Shown here one piece after another: positions 28,644-39,090 of a stretch of DNA of 64,000 bases (positions within the stretch are counted from its first letter, which is position 1; every line of letters starts with the position of its first letter). A program made the translations under genes and the position numbers. This DNA is from Nocardia arthritidis. Its GTDB lineage: Bacteria > Actinomycetota > Actinomycetes > Mycobacteriales > Mycobacteriaceae. Under the pieces are notes generated by a model. The model saw nothing but the letters and a program-made list of their open reading frames with translations. It did no database searches and was not told where the DNA came from. The DNA lies in NCBI RefSeq assembly GCF_011801145.1, contig NZ_CP046172.1:3348001-3412000 (forward strand), given 5' to 3'.

Positions 28644-28718
28644 CGGCCTGGACGGACAATTTCGGCCGTAAACAGCGAAAACTAGGCAAATAACAGCCGA
28701 TACTGTCCGCTCAGGCCG
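28644..28718. repeat. 75-bp palindromic element, copy 1
   Basis: Imperfect 22-base arms (28644-28665 and 28697-28718) with the core CGGACAATTTCGG and CCGATACTGTCCG. The layout, outer sequence (CGGCCT...AGGCCG) and exact length equal those of the copy at 39291-39365. It lies between convergent cobU and the AraC-type gene and overlaps the latter's stop codon. Confidence 0.7.
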
Positions 28719-29688
28719 GATACGGAACCTCGGCGTTCACCCCGAATCGCCGCCGATACTCCGTCGGCGCGATGCCGACGAGGCGCTGGAAGTGGTGGCG
28801 CAGCAGCGCGCCGGAGCCGAATCCGGAGCGTCCCGCGATCTGCTCCAGACCGAGGTCGGTGTCCTCCAGCAGGTGTTTGGCGAGCAGTACCCGCTGGTTG
28901 GTTAGCCATTTCACCGGTGTCGTCCCGGTTTCGGCGGCGAACCGGCGGGCGAAGGTGCGGGTGGACATGGCGGAGCGGGCGGCCAAATCCTCGATGGTGT
29001 GCGGGAGTTCGAGGTTCTCGCCCATCCATTCCAGGGTCTGCACCAGGCTGTCGGTTGTGCAGGCGGCGACCGGGCGTTCGATGAACTGCCGCTGCCCGCC
29101 GTCGCGCTGCGGCGGCACCACCATGCGCCGGGCGATGGCGTTGGCGACCGAACTGCCGAGTTCCCGGCGCACCAGGTGCAGCGCCGCGTCGATGCCCGCC
29201 GCGGTGCCCGCGCTGGTGATCAGGTTGCCGGAGTCGACGAAGAGCACATCGGGATCGACGGTGGCGAGCGGGAATTGTTCGGTGAGTTTGTCGACGTAGC
29301 GCCAGTGCGTGGTGACCTTCTGCCCGTCGAGCAGGCCGGCGTGCCCGGCCAGGAAGGCGCCGGAGCAGACGGTGAGCACGATGGCGCCCGCGTCGGCGGC
29401 GGCGCGTATCGCGTCGATCACCCGCTGATCGGGTGGCAGTCCGTCGTCGTAGTAGGCGGGGATGCCGATCAGATCGGCATCGGATAGTGCGTCCAGTCCG
29501 TATTCGGGGGTGACCGACACTCCGGGACTGGTACCCGGCAGCGGCACACCTGGTTCGGCGCCGCAGACCTTGAAATCGAATACCGGCAGGCCATCCGAGC
29601 TGCGGTCGAGACCGAACACCTCACAGAGGACCCCGAATTCGAACATGGCGACCCGTCGGGAGAGCACGACGGCGACCTTCGAGAGCAT
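28711..29688 (-). CDS. GlxA-type transcriptional regulator (DJ-1/PfpI domain plus AraC)
   Basis: 325 residues. The N-terminal class I glutamine amidotransferase-like domain (about 5-190) carries VLTVCSGAFLAGHAG, with the elbow cysteine at about 109. The C-terminal AraC domain (about 215-315) has two helix-turn-helix units: IEDLAARSAMSTRTFARRF and GLEQIAGRSGFGSGALLRHHF. Family members respond to small amine or amide ligands. It is divergent from a small membrane-protein gene, a probable target. Its 3' end is overlapped by the 75-bp palindromic element. Confidence 0.95.
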   Translation of the reverse strand: MLSKVAVVLSRRVAMFEFGVLCEVFGLDRSSDGLPVFDFKVCGAEPGVPLPGTSPGVSVTPEYGLDALSDADLIGIPAYYDDGLPPDQRVIDAIRAAADAGAIVLTVCSGAFLAGHAGLLDGQKVTTHWRYVDKLTEQFPLATVDPDVLFVDSGNLITSAGTAAGIDAALHLVRRELGSSVANAIARRMVVPPQRDGGQRQFIERPVAACTTDSLVQTLEWMGENLELPHTIEDLAARSAMSTRTFARRFAAETGTTPVKWLTNQRVLLAKHLLEDTDLGLEQIAGRSGFGSGALLRHHFQRLVGIAPTEYRRRFGVNAEVPYPA

Positions 29689-29774
29689 GCCAACAGTGTA
29701 TATGGCAGCATATTTACGAAGTGTGGCATTCCTGCCACTTTCGGCGGGAACTCGACGGGCGCAAAATTACTGCC

Positions 29775-29933
29775 ATGATTGCTTTCCTGCTCAGCTTCGC
29801 CGTCATCGTCGGATTCGCCGTCATCGTCACCCACTACACCGCGCGCTTCGGCTCCAGCGACATCGTCGACCGGGATGCCCAGCGCCGCGACCACGACCTC
29901 ACCGTGCTGCTGGGCCGCACCTCGCACAGCTGA
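29775..29933 (+). CDS. Small single-span membrane protein
   Basis: 52 residues: a hydrophobic helix (MIAFLLSFAVIVGFAVIVTH) followed by a polar tail with DIVDRDAQRRDHDLTVLLGR. It is divergent from the GlxA-type regulator. No clear ribosome site is visible, so it is less certain than other genes. Function unknown. Confidence 0.55.
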   Translation: MIAFLLSFAVIVGFAVIVTHYTARFGSSDIVDRDAQRRDHDLTVLLGRTSHS

Positions 29934-30087
29934 TGTGTGACGCGTCCGCGTGCCGATGCGGACCGACGAGCGACCGACTACATCCACCGAATATGAAAAG
30001 ATCCGTGCCCGAACGGCAACGATCACGCTTCGTGAGCGTCCCGCCGTTCGGGCACGGACTGTTTCGAGCTCGGTCGAGATGGCGAAA

Positions 30088-30759
30088 CTACACGGCCTCG
30101 CCGGGGCTGACCCGGGGCTTGGGCGCCCGCATCTTCCTGATCTGCGAGGCCCGCACGAACGCGTACCAGCCGAGACCGAATCCGGCGTCGGTGGTGTCGG
30201 GGTAGCGCTCGCGCACCCGGTTGTTCACGATCCGGCCGAGGATGACGCCCTCGATGATCATGAACAGCATCATCACCAGCATGGCCAGCGTGACGATCGT
30301 CTGCAGCGCGGGCGCGACGAACATGGACAGGATCAGTACCAGCGCCATCGGCATGAACAACCCGACCAGGTTGCGCCGCGCGTCGACGAGGTCGCGCACA
30401 TACGCCCGGACCGGACCCTGATCGCGCGGCAGCAGGTACTTGTCCTCGCCCGCGAGCATTCTGGCCCGGCGGTCCTGCGCCGCGGCGCGCCGCTCGGCGG
30501 AGGCGGCCTTGCGCTCCTCGCGGGTGCCGCGCACGGCCTTGCGCCGGGCCCGCGCCTCCTTGGCGGTCATCGGCGCCGGAGCGACCGGGCCGCGCCGTTT
30601 GCCTTGCGCCTCACGGCGTTTCGGGGTTGGGCGGCCCTTGCCCGGGGTGACGGTGGTGGTCCGACGAGTGGAGCCTGCGGCGGAATCATCGTCCACGACC
30701 GCCGTCGTCTCGGCGGTCGCGTCGGTGGTGCTGGACTCGCCGCGACGGAACAATTTCAC
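30088..30759 (-). CDS. DUF3043 membrane protein
   Basis: 223 residues: a long, very basic N-terminal tail (about 1-120, full of RRTTTVTPGKGRPTPKRREAQ-like sequence) and two membrane helices (about 140-160 and 162-185). It ends with RERYPDTTDAGFGLGWYAF. This matches the DUF3043 family, conserved near the same genes in M. tuberculosis (Rv2206, by recollection). The role is unknown. Confidence 0.9.
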   Translation of the reverse strand: MKLFRRGESSTTDATAETTAVVDDDSAAGSTRRTTTVTPGKGRPTPKRREAQGKRRGPVAPAPMTAKEARARRKAVRGTREERKAASAERRAAAQDRRARMLAGEDKYLLPRDQGPVRAYVRDLVDARRNLVGLFMPMALVLILSMFVAPALQTIVTLAMLVMMLFMIIEGVILGRIVNNRVRERYPDTTDAGFGLGWYAFVRASQIRKMRAPKPRVSPGEAV

Positions 30760-30954
30760 GCGACCAGGCTATTCGATGCCGGACGAGCGACGAAATGCGC
30801 ATCGCCCGCGCCCGGTGCGCGAGCTCACCCGGGCCGCTTCGTAACCCGCCCTCGGTGGTGGCAAGATGGGAATAGCAGCTCGCCGAGTGGTGTTGACCGA
30901 CACGACCCGTGCGCTGTTCACGGGTTGACCACAGGTGTCCCTTTAGGAGAGTTC

Positions 30955-31305
30955 ATGACTGTGCAGAACGAGACCGCCACCCACGGTGTGACTCTGACCG
31001 ATGCCGCCGCCGCCAAGGCGAAGGCGCTGCTGGATCAGGAGGGTCGCGACGACCTGGCGCTGCGGATCGCCGTGCAGCCCGGTGGTTGTGCCGGCCTGCG
31101 CTACCAGCTCTTCTTCGACGATCGCACGCTGGATGGCGACCTCACCGTCGATTTCGGCGGCGTCAAGCTGGCCGTGGACCGGATGAGCGCCCCCTACGTG
31201 CAGGGCGCGTCGATCGATTTCGTCGACACGATCGAGAAGCAGGGTTTCACCATCGACAACCCGAACGCCACCGGTTCCTGCGCCTGCGGCGATTCGTTCA
31301 ACTGA
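30955..31305 (+). CDS. erpA: ErpA/HesB-type iron-sulfur cluster carrier
   Basis: A 116-residue A-type carrier with the three conserved cluster cysteines: Cys45 in QPGGCAGL and Cys109/Cys111 in GSCACGDSF. It delivers Fe-S clusters to apo-enzymes. The M. tuberculosis equivalent is Rv2204c. AGGAG at 30945-30949 sets the ATG at 30955. LipA and the Rieske protein QcrA, both in this window, are plausible clients. Confidence 0.95.
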   Translation: MTVQNETATHGVTLTDAAAAKAKALLDQEGRDDLALRIAVQPGGCAGLRYQLFFDDRTLDGDLTVDFGGVKLAVDRMSAPYVQGASIDFVDTIEKQGFTIDNPNATGSCACGDSFN

Positions 31306-31391
31306 TCCGCTGTCCTCGTGGGCGACCCGCTCTCCTCGTGGGTGACCCATGCTCATGGGGAGCATTCGCCTAGCTCGTTTCGCTCGTATCT

Positions 31392-31437
31392 TGTGGGGGC
31401 GAAGCCCCCACACCCCACCCGGCGGGGCTCCGCCCCC
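31392..31437 (+). repeat. Paired GC hairpins after erpA
   Basis: Two neighbouring hairpins: TGTGGGGGC/GCCCCCACA (31392-31400, 31404-31412) and GGGGC/GCCCC (31424-31428, 31432-31436). The preceding CTCGTTTCGCTCGT and this GGGGGCGAAGCCCCC type of sequence recur intergenically in many nocardial genomes. It could end erpA transcription. The rest of 31306-31639 shows no gene. Confidence 0.55.
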
Positions 31438-31579
31438 GGACCCCCAACCGGCCCTCGCCGTAGCGGTGATCGGGCCGGTATTGCTGTCCGGACCGCGCCG
31501 GGATCCCTTGACTGGCAGCTGGGATCTCTTGACTGGCAATAGCGTCGAGCCCGTGTCGAGTCCGGTGAGCTACGGTTAG

Positions 31580-32608
<1,029 letters not shown>

Positions 32609-32632
32609 TCCGAGCCGCTCCGATACGAACTG

Positions 32633-32660
32633 TGCCCCTGAGCCGAAAAGCTCAGGGGCA
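32633..32660. terminator. Bidirectional terminator between adoK and asnB
   Basis: Perfect 10-base arms TGCCCCTGAG (32633-32642) and CTCAGGGGCA (32651-32660) with an 8-base loop lie between convergent stops. Confidence 0.85.
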
Positions 32661-32674
32661 CATTCATATCCGGG

Positions 32675-34618
32675 TCAGAGCGAGATCGGGTAGGTCGGCT
32701 CCTTGATATCCGGCTTGATCCGGTTCTCCACGAAGATCCCGTGCCACACCATGAACACCAGCAGCGTCCACAGCCTGCGGCTGTGATCGACGCGCCCGGC
32801 GCGGTGCTCGTCCAGCATGCCCTTGACGGCCGCCTTGTCGAGCAGGTGATCGGTCTGCGATTCGGCGATCTGCTGCTGGGCCCAGTCGTGCAATTCGCTG
32901 CCGCGCAGCCAATGCCGCAGCGGCACCGGGAATCCCAGCTTCGGCCGGTGCAGCACGTGGCCGGGGATGATCTCCTCCAGCGCCTGGCGCAGCGCGTATT
33001 TCGTGGTGTCCTTGGTGAGTTTCTGGTCGACGGGCAGTCGCTCGGCGACCTTCAGCACCTCGGAATCCAGGAACGGCACCCGCAGTTCGAGCGAGTTGGC
33101 CATGGTGATCTTGTCGGCCTTGACCAGGATGTCGCCGCGCAGCCAGGTGAACAGGTCCAGATGCTGCATGCGTGCCGTCGGGTCCCAGCCGCGCGACTGC
33201 TCGTAGATGGCGGCGGTGACGTCCCGGTGGGTCCATTCGGGCCGGAAATCGCGCAGCACGGCCCGCAATTGGGCGTCGTCGAAGTTGCGCGCGTTGCCGT
33301 AGTAGCGCTCCTCGAGGGTGAGCGAGCCGCGGCGCAGCAGGCTCTTACCCCTGGTGCCGTCCGGAATCCGGTCGGACAGCTTGCCCGCCAGCCGCCGCAA
33401 CCCGCCGGGCAGGTATTCGAACGGCTTGAGCGACAACGGTTCCCGATAGATCGTGTACCCGCCGAACAATTCGTCCGCGCCCTCACCGGAGAGCACCACC
33501 TTGACGTGCTTGCGCGCCTCCTTGGCCACGAAGTACAGCGGGACCAGCGCCGGGTCGGCCACCGGATCGTCGAGGTACCAGACGATTTCGGGAATGGCCT
33601 CGGCGAATTCGGTGGGGGAGACCACCTTCACGACGTGCCGCGCGCCGATCGCCTCGGCGGTCTCGGCGGCCACATCGGCCTCCGAATAGCCCTCGCGCTC
33701 GAATGCGCTGGTGAAGGTGATGAGCTTCGGGTTGTGCCGGATGGCGAGCGCCGCCGTCGCGGTGGAATCGATGCCACCGGACAGGAATGCGCCGACGGTG
33801 ACATCCGCGCGCATATGCTTGGCGACCGAATCCTCCAGTGCCGCGGTGATTTCCCGGATCCGTGCCCGCTCGGTGCCCGGCGCGAACGGACTCGAGCTGT
33901 ACCGGGGCCGGAAGTAGCGCGAAATCTGCGGTGCGGCACCGGGTTTCACGGTGGCGTAGCTGCCCGATTCGAGGCGGCGAATATCCTTGTGCAGCGTCTC
34001 CGGCTCGGGCACGTACTGCAGCACCGCGTAGTGCTCCAGCGCGCGCGGATCGAGCTCCTCGCCGAGGCCGAGCGGGGCGAGCAGTTCCAGCAGGCTCTTC
34101 TTCTCGCTGCCGAACGCGGTGCCGCCGGGGCCGGTGGCCAGGAACAGCGGCTTGATCCCGAACGGGTCACGGGCCAGGAACAATTCGCCGGTCTCGGTAT
34201 CCCAGATCGCGAACGCGAACATGCCGCGCAGCCGTGTCACCACCTCGGGACCCCAGTAGTGGAATCCGGCGACAACCGCCTCGCCGTCGCCCTCGGTCGA
34301 GAACATCGAGCCGTCCGGGAATTCCTGGCCGTGTGCCTCGGCCAGTTCCGCGCGCAGCTCCAAGTAGTTGTAGATCTCGCCGTTGAAGGTCAGCGCGTAG
34401 CGTTCGCGATTCGCCGCGGGACCCCAGCGCAGCGGCTGATGGGAATGCTCGATATCGATGATCGAGAGCCGGTTGAAGCCGAAGATCATATGTTCGTCGT
34501 GCCAGGTGCCGCGCTCGTCCGGGCCGCGATGCCGGACGCAGTGCAAGGCGTGATACACCCGCTCCACGACGTCATCGGTTGCCGCGTCAGATGTCAGGAA
34601 TCCGAGCAGTCCACACAC
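32675..34618 (-). CDS. asnB: Asparagine synthase, glutamine-hydrolysing
   Basis: It makes asparagine from aspartate, ATP and glutamine. The 647 residues hold an N-terminal Ntn-hydrolase glutaminase domain whose nucleophile is Cys2 (GTG then CGLLGF) and a C-terminal ATP-pyrophosphatase domain with GAFLSGGIDSTATAAL (about 270) and SGEGADELFGGY (about 380). Choosing GTG 34618 is decisive: the maturing enzyme needs cysteine at position 2, and the longer frame (ATG 34753) would bury it. Counterpart of Rv2201. Confidence 0.97.
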   Translation of the reverse strand: MCGLLGFLTSDAATDDVVERVYHALHCVRHRGPDERGTWHDEHMIFGFNRLSIIDIEHSHQPLRWGPAANRERYALTFNGEIYNYLELRAELAEAHGQEFPDGSMFSTEGDGEAVVAGFHYWGPEVVTRLRGMFAFAIWDTETGELFLARDPFGIKPLFLATGPGGTAFGSEKKSLLELLAPLGLGEELDPRALEHYAVLQYVPEPETLHKDIRRLESGSYATVKPGAAPQISRYFRPRYSSSPFAPGTERARIREITAALEDSVAKHMRADVTVGAFLSGGIDSTATAALAIRHNPKLITFTSAFEREGYSEADVAAETAEAIGARHVVKVVSPTEFAEAIPEIVWYLDDPVADPALVPLYFVAKEARKHVKVVLSGEGADELFGGYTIYREPLSLKPFEYLPGGLRRLAGKLSDRIPDGTRGKSLLRRGSLTLEERYYGNARNFDDAQLRAVLRDFRPEWTHRDVTAAIYEQSRGWDPTARMQHLDLFTWLRGDILVKADKITMANSLELRVPFLDSEVLKVAERLPVDQKLTKDTTKYALRQALEEIIPGHVLHRPKLGFPVPLRHWLRGSELHDWAQQQIAESQTDHLLDKAAVKGMLDEHRAGRVDHSRRLWTLLVFMVWHGIFVENRIKPDIKEPTYPISL

Positions 34619-35015
34619 GGCGTCGGCAACCTCGCTTCTCCGGTCGAGCCCCGGGTCGGCGGGGCATCCAAATGTCTTGGTGAGTGCACATCGTTGTCGG
34701 CGCATGGGTGCGCGCGCCCGCGGGCCGAAATGCTGTGTCCGAGTATGCCGCACGCGCCGGATTCGTGCCCCGGAGGATGGCGTCGCGACGGCAAATCGCA
34801 GGTGGCCGCGTCGGGTTGCGGATCGGCGGAGTGTCGAATGCGACCCGACGTCAAACAGGGCGCCGGTTTGGTCTACGCTGCGTAGTACTCAGGTCATTCT
34901 TAGGAAGCGCATGTCTTCCGGAGGGCTGGCCTGAAACGTGCTTAGTACGTGTCGGCGGGCGTTCGCGGCCCGCCGATGCAATGTCGGAATGTGTGGCGAC
35001 CAGGAAGGCGTGAGC
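34619..35015. other. Divergent promoter region of asnB and ctaC
   Basis: About 400 bases without a convincing gene. An open frame at 34684-35013 lacks protein-like character. The region must hold promoters for asnB and the ctaC-ctaF unit; I could not pick out a reliable -10/-35 pair. Confidence 0.5.
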
Positions 35016-36101
35016 GTGGCGCACAAGGCGAGCGAAGAGATCGGGGCACGACCCGTCAAGGGTCGGCGGGGCCGCATCCTTCGGCGGGCCGGGCTGGCGG
35101 TGTCCTTGGGGATCACCGCGGTGCTCGTCTCGGGCTGCTCGATCGACAATGTTTGGCTGCGGTTCGGCTGGCCCTCCGGTGTCACCCCGCAGGCCACCCG
35201 GATGCGGGAGCTGTGGACCTACTCGGTGCTCGCCGCGTTGGCCATGGGTGTGCTGGTGTGGGGTCTGACCTTCTGGACCGTCACCTTCCACCGCAAGAAG
35301 GCCGATTCGCCGGAGTTCCCGCGGCAGACCGGCTACAACGTGCCGCTGGAGCTGACCTACACGGCGATTCCGTTCGTGATCATCGCGGTGCTGTTCTACT
35401 TCACCGTCGTCGTGCAGAACTACGTGCACGAGAAGGTGTCGGACCCGGACGTGACGGTCGACGTCACCGCGTTCCAGTGGAACTGGAAGTTCGGCTACCG
35501 CAATGTTGACTTCAAGGACGGCTACAAGTTCGACGGCATCGACAAGGAAAAGGAAGCCGCGAACCAGGAGCAGCTCGAGAAGTACAAGGAGCGCACCGAG
35601 GACGGTCACCCTCAGCCGGGTCCCGTGCACGGCAAGCCGGCCAACGACATCCTGTCCTACCTGCACTACGACAAGGTCGAGACCGTCGGCTCCAGCACCG
35701 AGGTTCCGGTTCTGGTGCTGCCGACCAACCGGGTCATCGAGTTCCAGCTGGCCGCCGCCGACGTGATCCACGCCTTCTGGGTGCCGGAGTTCCTGTTCAA
35801 GCGTGACGTCATGCCGAACCCGAAGGAAAACCACTCGGACAACGTCTTCCAGATCACCAAGATCGAGAAGGAGGGCGCGTTCGTCGGCCGCTGCGCCGAG
35901 ATGTGCGGCACCTTCCACTCGATGATGAACTTCGAGGTCCGCGCGGTCACTCCGGAGAAGTTCACCAAGTACCTCGACGCGCGCAAGGACGGCAAGACCA
36001 ACGCCGAGGCGCTCGCGAGCATCGGTGAGTCGCCGGTCGCCACGTCCACCAGGCCGTTCAACACCGACCGCACCACCAAGACCGCGGCCGAGGCAAAGTA
36101 A
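35016..36101 (+). CDS. ctaC: Cytochrome c oxidase subunit II
   Basis: A subunit of the aa3 oxidase that receives electrons from the bc1 complex through its CuA centre. The N-terminal signal ends in a lipobox LVSGC. Two membrane helices (about 62-85 and 105-130) and a periplasmic cupredoxin domain follow. CuA ligands are visible in ADVIHAFW (His) and GRCAEMCGTFHSMM (two Cys, His, Met). A charged insert of about 60 residues (KEKEAANQEQLEKYKERTE) before the cupredoxin core is typical of actinobacteria. Start is GTG 35016, seven bases after AGGAAGG; GTG 35010 is also possible. Confidence 0.96.
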   Translation: MAHKASEEIGARPVKGRRGRILRRAGLAVSLGITAVLVSGCSIDNVWLRFGWPSGVTPQATRMRELWTYSVLAALAMGVLVWGLTFWTVTFHRKKADSPEFPRQTGYNVPLELTYTAIPFVIIAVLFYFTVVVQNYVHEKVSDPDVTVDVTAFQWNWKFGYRNVDFKDGYKFDGIDKEKEAANQEQLEKYKERTEDGHPQPGPVHGKPANDILSYLHYDKVETVGSSTEVPVLVLPTNRVIEFQLAAADVIHAFWVPEFLFKRDVMPNPKENHSDNVFQITKIEKEGAFVGRCAEMCGTFHSMMNFEVRAVTPEKFTKYLDARKDGKTNAEALASIGESPVATSTRPFNTDRTTKTAAEAK

Positions 36102-36114
36102 GGACTGATCTGAC

Positions 36115-36531
36115 ATGAAGATCGAAGCGCGGATTTTCGAACTGCTCACGGTGTTCTTCGTCATTGTGGCGATCGTCTACGGCTTCTTCACCGGACAGTC
36201 GCGCACCGGCGTGGAGTGGGCGGGCACCACCGCCACCGTGCTCACCGCGGGGCTGTCGCTGATCATCGGCACCTACTTCCGATTCGTCGCCCGCCGCCTG
36301 GACCTGCGTCCGGAGGATTACGAGGACGCCGAAATCGTGGACGGTGCAGGCGATCTGGGCTTCTTCTCGCCCGGCAGCTTCTGGCCCATCACGCTGGCCG
36401 CGGCCGGCTCGGTGACCGCGCTGGGCCTGGCCTTCTTCCAGCTCTGGTTGATCGCCATCGGCGTGCTGTGCGTGCTCGGCGCCGCTGCGGGCCTGGTGTT
36501 CGAGTACTACCTCGGTCCCGAGAAGCACTGA
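36115..36531 (+). CDS. ctaF: Cytochrome c oxidase subunit 4, actinobacterial type
   Basis: A 138-residue accessory subunit of the aa3 oxidase found only in actinobacteria. Four membrane helices are apparent (about 8-28, 38-58, 87-108 and 110-132), with a loop containing [14 protein letters not shown]. It lies 13 bases after ctaC, the same as Rv2199c beside Rv2200c. Confidence 0.96.
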   Translation: MKIEARIFELLTVFFVIVAIVYGFFTGQSRTGVEWAGTTATVLTAGLSLIIGTYFRFVARRLDLRPEDYEDAEIVDGAGDLGFFSPGSFWPITLAAAGSVTALGLAFFQLWLIAIGVLCVLGAAAGLVFEYYLGPEKH

Positions 36532-36545
36532 GCGTCAGTTTCTTT

Positions 36546-36586
36546 CGAAGCGCCCCACCGGAACTCCGGTGGGGCGCTTCGTTTTT
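36546..36586 (+). terminator. Strong terminator after ctaC-ctaF
   Basis: Perfect 16-base arms (36546-36561, 36566-36581), a 4-base loop and a following T5 run, 14 bases after the ctaF stop. Confidence 0.95.
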
Positions 36587-36754
36587 GCTGGAAATGGGCT
36601 TTTCGGCGCCGCGGCCGTCCGCGTTACGGCATGTCAAGGGAGCTGACGAGCAGTAGTATGATCATCCCTGCTCAACGGGGGTTCGGGGGCCGCGGAAAAT
36701 TGGGGTCCGATTCGAGTGAGCGTGTCGCGCCGGGCTGTGGTTGGATTTCGTGCC

Positions 36755-38032
36755 ATGAGCACGCCGCGTTCCGTTGCCGCCGAAGAGTATCTACCCCGCG
36801 ACACCGCGGATGTCGTTCGCACCGTTCGGGATTCGCGGGGGCGGGCGGAACGGCTGACGATTGTCGGCGGCGACAACGTCGACGACGGGTTCGCGCTGCC
36901 CGATCAGCGCACGGTGGTGTCGCTGCGCCGGATGAATCAGGTGCTGGATATCAACCTGGGCCGTAAGACGGTGCGCGTGCAGGCCGGGGCCAAACTGTCC
37001 GATATCGATCGCAGGCTCGGCGCGCACGGGCTCGGGCTGCCGATCGTCGGCGACCACCGCGATATCACCGCAGGTGGTTTCGCCTCCGTCGGTGGGGTGA
37101 GCACCGCATCGCACAAGTACGGCCTGTTCATCGACCGGGTCGTCGATCTGGAATACGTCGACACCGACGGGCGGATCGGCACCTGCGGCCGCAACCACCA
37201 CACCGAGCGATTCCACCGGATCCTCGGCGCGGGTGGGCGCGCGGGCATCATCACCGCGCTCACCCTCGACGTGGTCGAGGTCGACAAGGAGCACACCTGG
37301 TTGACCACCGACGCGGACCGCTTCCTCGACTTCGATTCGTTCGTCGAGCACGCGCACGCGCAGATCCTGCATCCGGGCACCGCCTCGCTGCAGGTGGGCC
37401 GCTGGGTGGACACCGCACCGCTCAAGGTTTCCCGCCCGGTCGGCACCGGCAATATCCAGCTGGGCACGGTGCGGTTCGGTCAGTGGTCCAGTCTGCACCC
37501 CACCACGCCGACCCGCGGTCTGCGGGCCCGGCGTGAGGCGGGCACCAGGACCCGTAAATCGTTGGGCGCCATCGCGTCCGCCGCGGGCGGCCGCGCGGGT
37601 ATGCCGGTCCGCAACGCGGCGGCGGCCGCGCTGATGTTCGCGCCCAAGGTGCTCACGCTGCGCGATGCCGAATACCTCGCCGACACCCAGCTCAGCTCGT
37701 CCGAGCGTGGGCCCGCCTACCGGGTCGGCGTTTTCGCGCCGCTGTCCAACTACGCGTCGGTGTTCTACCGGCTACACGACCTGTTCTCCGGGCACCGGGA
37801 GCAGACCGGCTGCTTCACCGTCATCTCCGCGATGACCTACGGTGTGCGGTCGCCGTACCTGCGCGAGGAGGCCGCGGCGCGCGGGATTCCGGGCGAGGAG
37901 CACGGGCTCATCACCTTCACCTGCCGGTTGCGGCCGTCCGCGCTGCCCTCGGAGCTGTTGCGGGACATCGTTTCCGGGATCGATGAGATCTGCCGGTCCG
38001 AACACGCCATGCGGTACGAGTCCGGCGATTAG
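36755..38032 (+). CDS. FAD-binding (PCMH-type) oxidoreductase
   Basis: A 425-residue flavoprotein of the vanillyl-alcohol oxidase fold. The FAD domain runs to about 210 with GAKLSDIDRRLGAHGLGLPIVGDH and GGFASVGGVSTASHKYG (about 105-125). A substrate-cap domain follows. No covalent-FAD histidine is assigned with certainty. The M. tuberculosis relatives next to cta genes are unclear, so the substrate is unknown. ATG 36755 is preferred over GTG 36716. Confidence 0.9.
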   Translation: MSTPRSVAAEEYLPRDTADVVRTVRDSRGRAERLTIVGGDNVDDGFALPDQRTVVSLRRMNQVLDINLGRKTVRVQAGAKLSDIDRRLGAHGLGLPIVGDHRDITAGGFASVGGVSTASHKYGLFIDRVVDLEYVDTDGRIGTCGRNHHTERFHRILGAGGRAGIITALTLDVVEVDKEHTWLTTDADRFLDFDSFVEHAHAQILHPGTASLQVGRWVDTAPLKVSRPVGTGNIQLGTVRFGQWSSLHPTTPTRGLRARREAGTRTRKSLGAIASAAGGRAGMPVRNAAAAALMFAPKVLTLRDAEYLADTQLSSSERGPAYRVGVFAPLSNYASVFYRLHDLFSGHREQTGCFTVISAMTYGVRSPYLREEAAARGIPGEEHGLITFTCRLRPSALPSELLRDIVSGIDEICRSEHAMRYESGD

Positions 38033-38133
38033 ACTGCCATCGTCGCCGGAAGGTAGCGGCGGCGATTCGGCACTGTCGGCGGGGTGTCGATGCGTTTGTC
38101 TCAGCTCGTTCGTCCGTGAAGGTTGCTGTGCCG

Positions 38134-38898
38134 ATGCTCGAATTCCGTACCTCGCCGAATCATCGCCGCATCGAACCCGTGGAATCCATTGCGGGTCTGC
38201 GCATTCTGCTCACCGACGCCTGCTCCGGCGTCGGCCGTGCCACCGCGGCGCTCCTCGCGTCGCGCGGTGCGCGGCTGTTGCTGGTGGGTCGGCGCGGGGA
38301 CCGGCTCGTCCCGCTATCCGAGGAACTCGGTCGGGTCGGCGCGCAGGTGCACTGGTGTCGCTGCGATATCGCCGCACTGGGTGACGTCGATCAATTGACC
38401 GATTGGGTGCTGCGCGAATTCGGTTCGGTCGATGTGCTGATCAACAATGCCGGCCGGCCGCTGTGCCGCCCGCTCGCGCAATCCGTCGACCGCTTCCGCG
38501 ACTACCAGCGCACCATGGCCGCCGAATATTTCGGCCCGCTGCGCCTCACCCTCGGCCTGCTACCCGCCATGCTCGCCGCGGGCTCCGGACAGGTGATCAA
38601 TGTCGCCCCCGAAAATACCGGCCCCACACCGAATTTCGCGCCGTATATGAGCGCGCAGGCGGCGTGGACGGCATTCGCCGAATGCGCGGCCGCCGAACTG
38701 TCTGCGCAGGGTGTGCAGGTGACCTCGGTGCGGTATGCGGGCGTGTCCGCGGCTGAGGAGCCGGATTTCGGCTTCGACGCTGAAACGGTGGCACGTAAGG
38801 TCGCGGCGGTCATCCAAGTGCGGCAGTTGCGGCAGGAGGCGCGGATGCCGCCGGAAGCGGCGCGGGCGGGCGTGCGGTTGTCGCGTGCGTTCGGGTAG
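38134..38898 (+). CDS. Short-chain dehydrogenase-like protein with altered active site
   Basis: 254 residues of SDR fold: a glycine-rich loop (TDACSGVGRATAALLASRG, about 26-44) and NNAGRP (about 107) are intact. The catalytic serine position reads INVAPENTG instead of NVSS. The YxxxK motif reads YMSAQ, so the lysine is Gln. It probably cannot perform normal SDR chemistry and may be a binding or structural homologue. ATG 38134 is preferred to the GTG at 38116. Confidence 0.85.
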   Translation: MLEFRTSPNHRRIEPVESIAGLRILLTDACSGVGRATAALLASRGARLLLVGRRGDRLVPLSEELGRVGAQVHWCRCDIAALGDVDQLTDWVLREFGSVDVLINNAGRPLCRPLAQSVDRFRDYQRTMAAEYFGPLRLTLGLLPAMLAAGSGQVINVAPENTGPTPNFAPYMSAQAAWTAFAECAAAELSAQGVQVTSVRYAGVSAAEEPDFGFDAETVARKVAAVIQVRQLRQEARMPPEAARAGVRLSRAFG

Positions 38899-39090
38899 TG
38901 ATCGGTTTGGAGTGGTCAGTGCGTTGAGTGCGTGGTCGCGTCGCTACGACGACGTAATCGCCCGAGCTGGGTGCGGGTCGAGTTGGCATGCGGGGGTGTC
39001 GGTTTCGCACCAAGGGTGACGCTGTCCCAGCTTGATCTCCACCGTCGCGTTCATTTTCGGTTTGGTAGCTGATTTCCTGGTGGCGACGTG

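Noticed and set aside
34684..35013. 109-codon frame between asnB and ctaC
   Set aside because: Mixed composition rich in Arg and Cys, no ribosome site, overlaps the ctaC leader; not protein-like.
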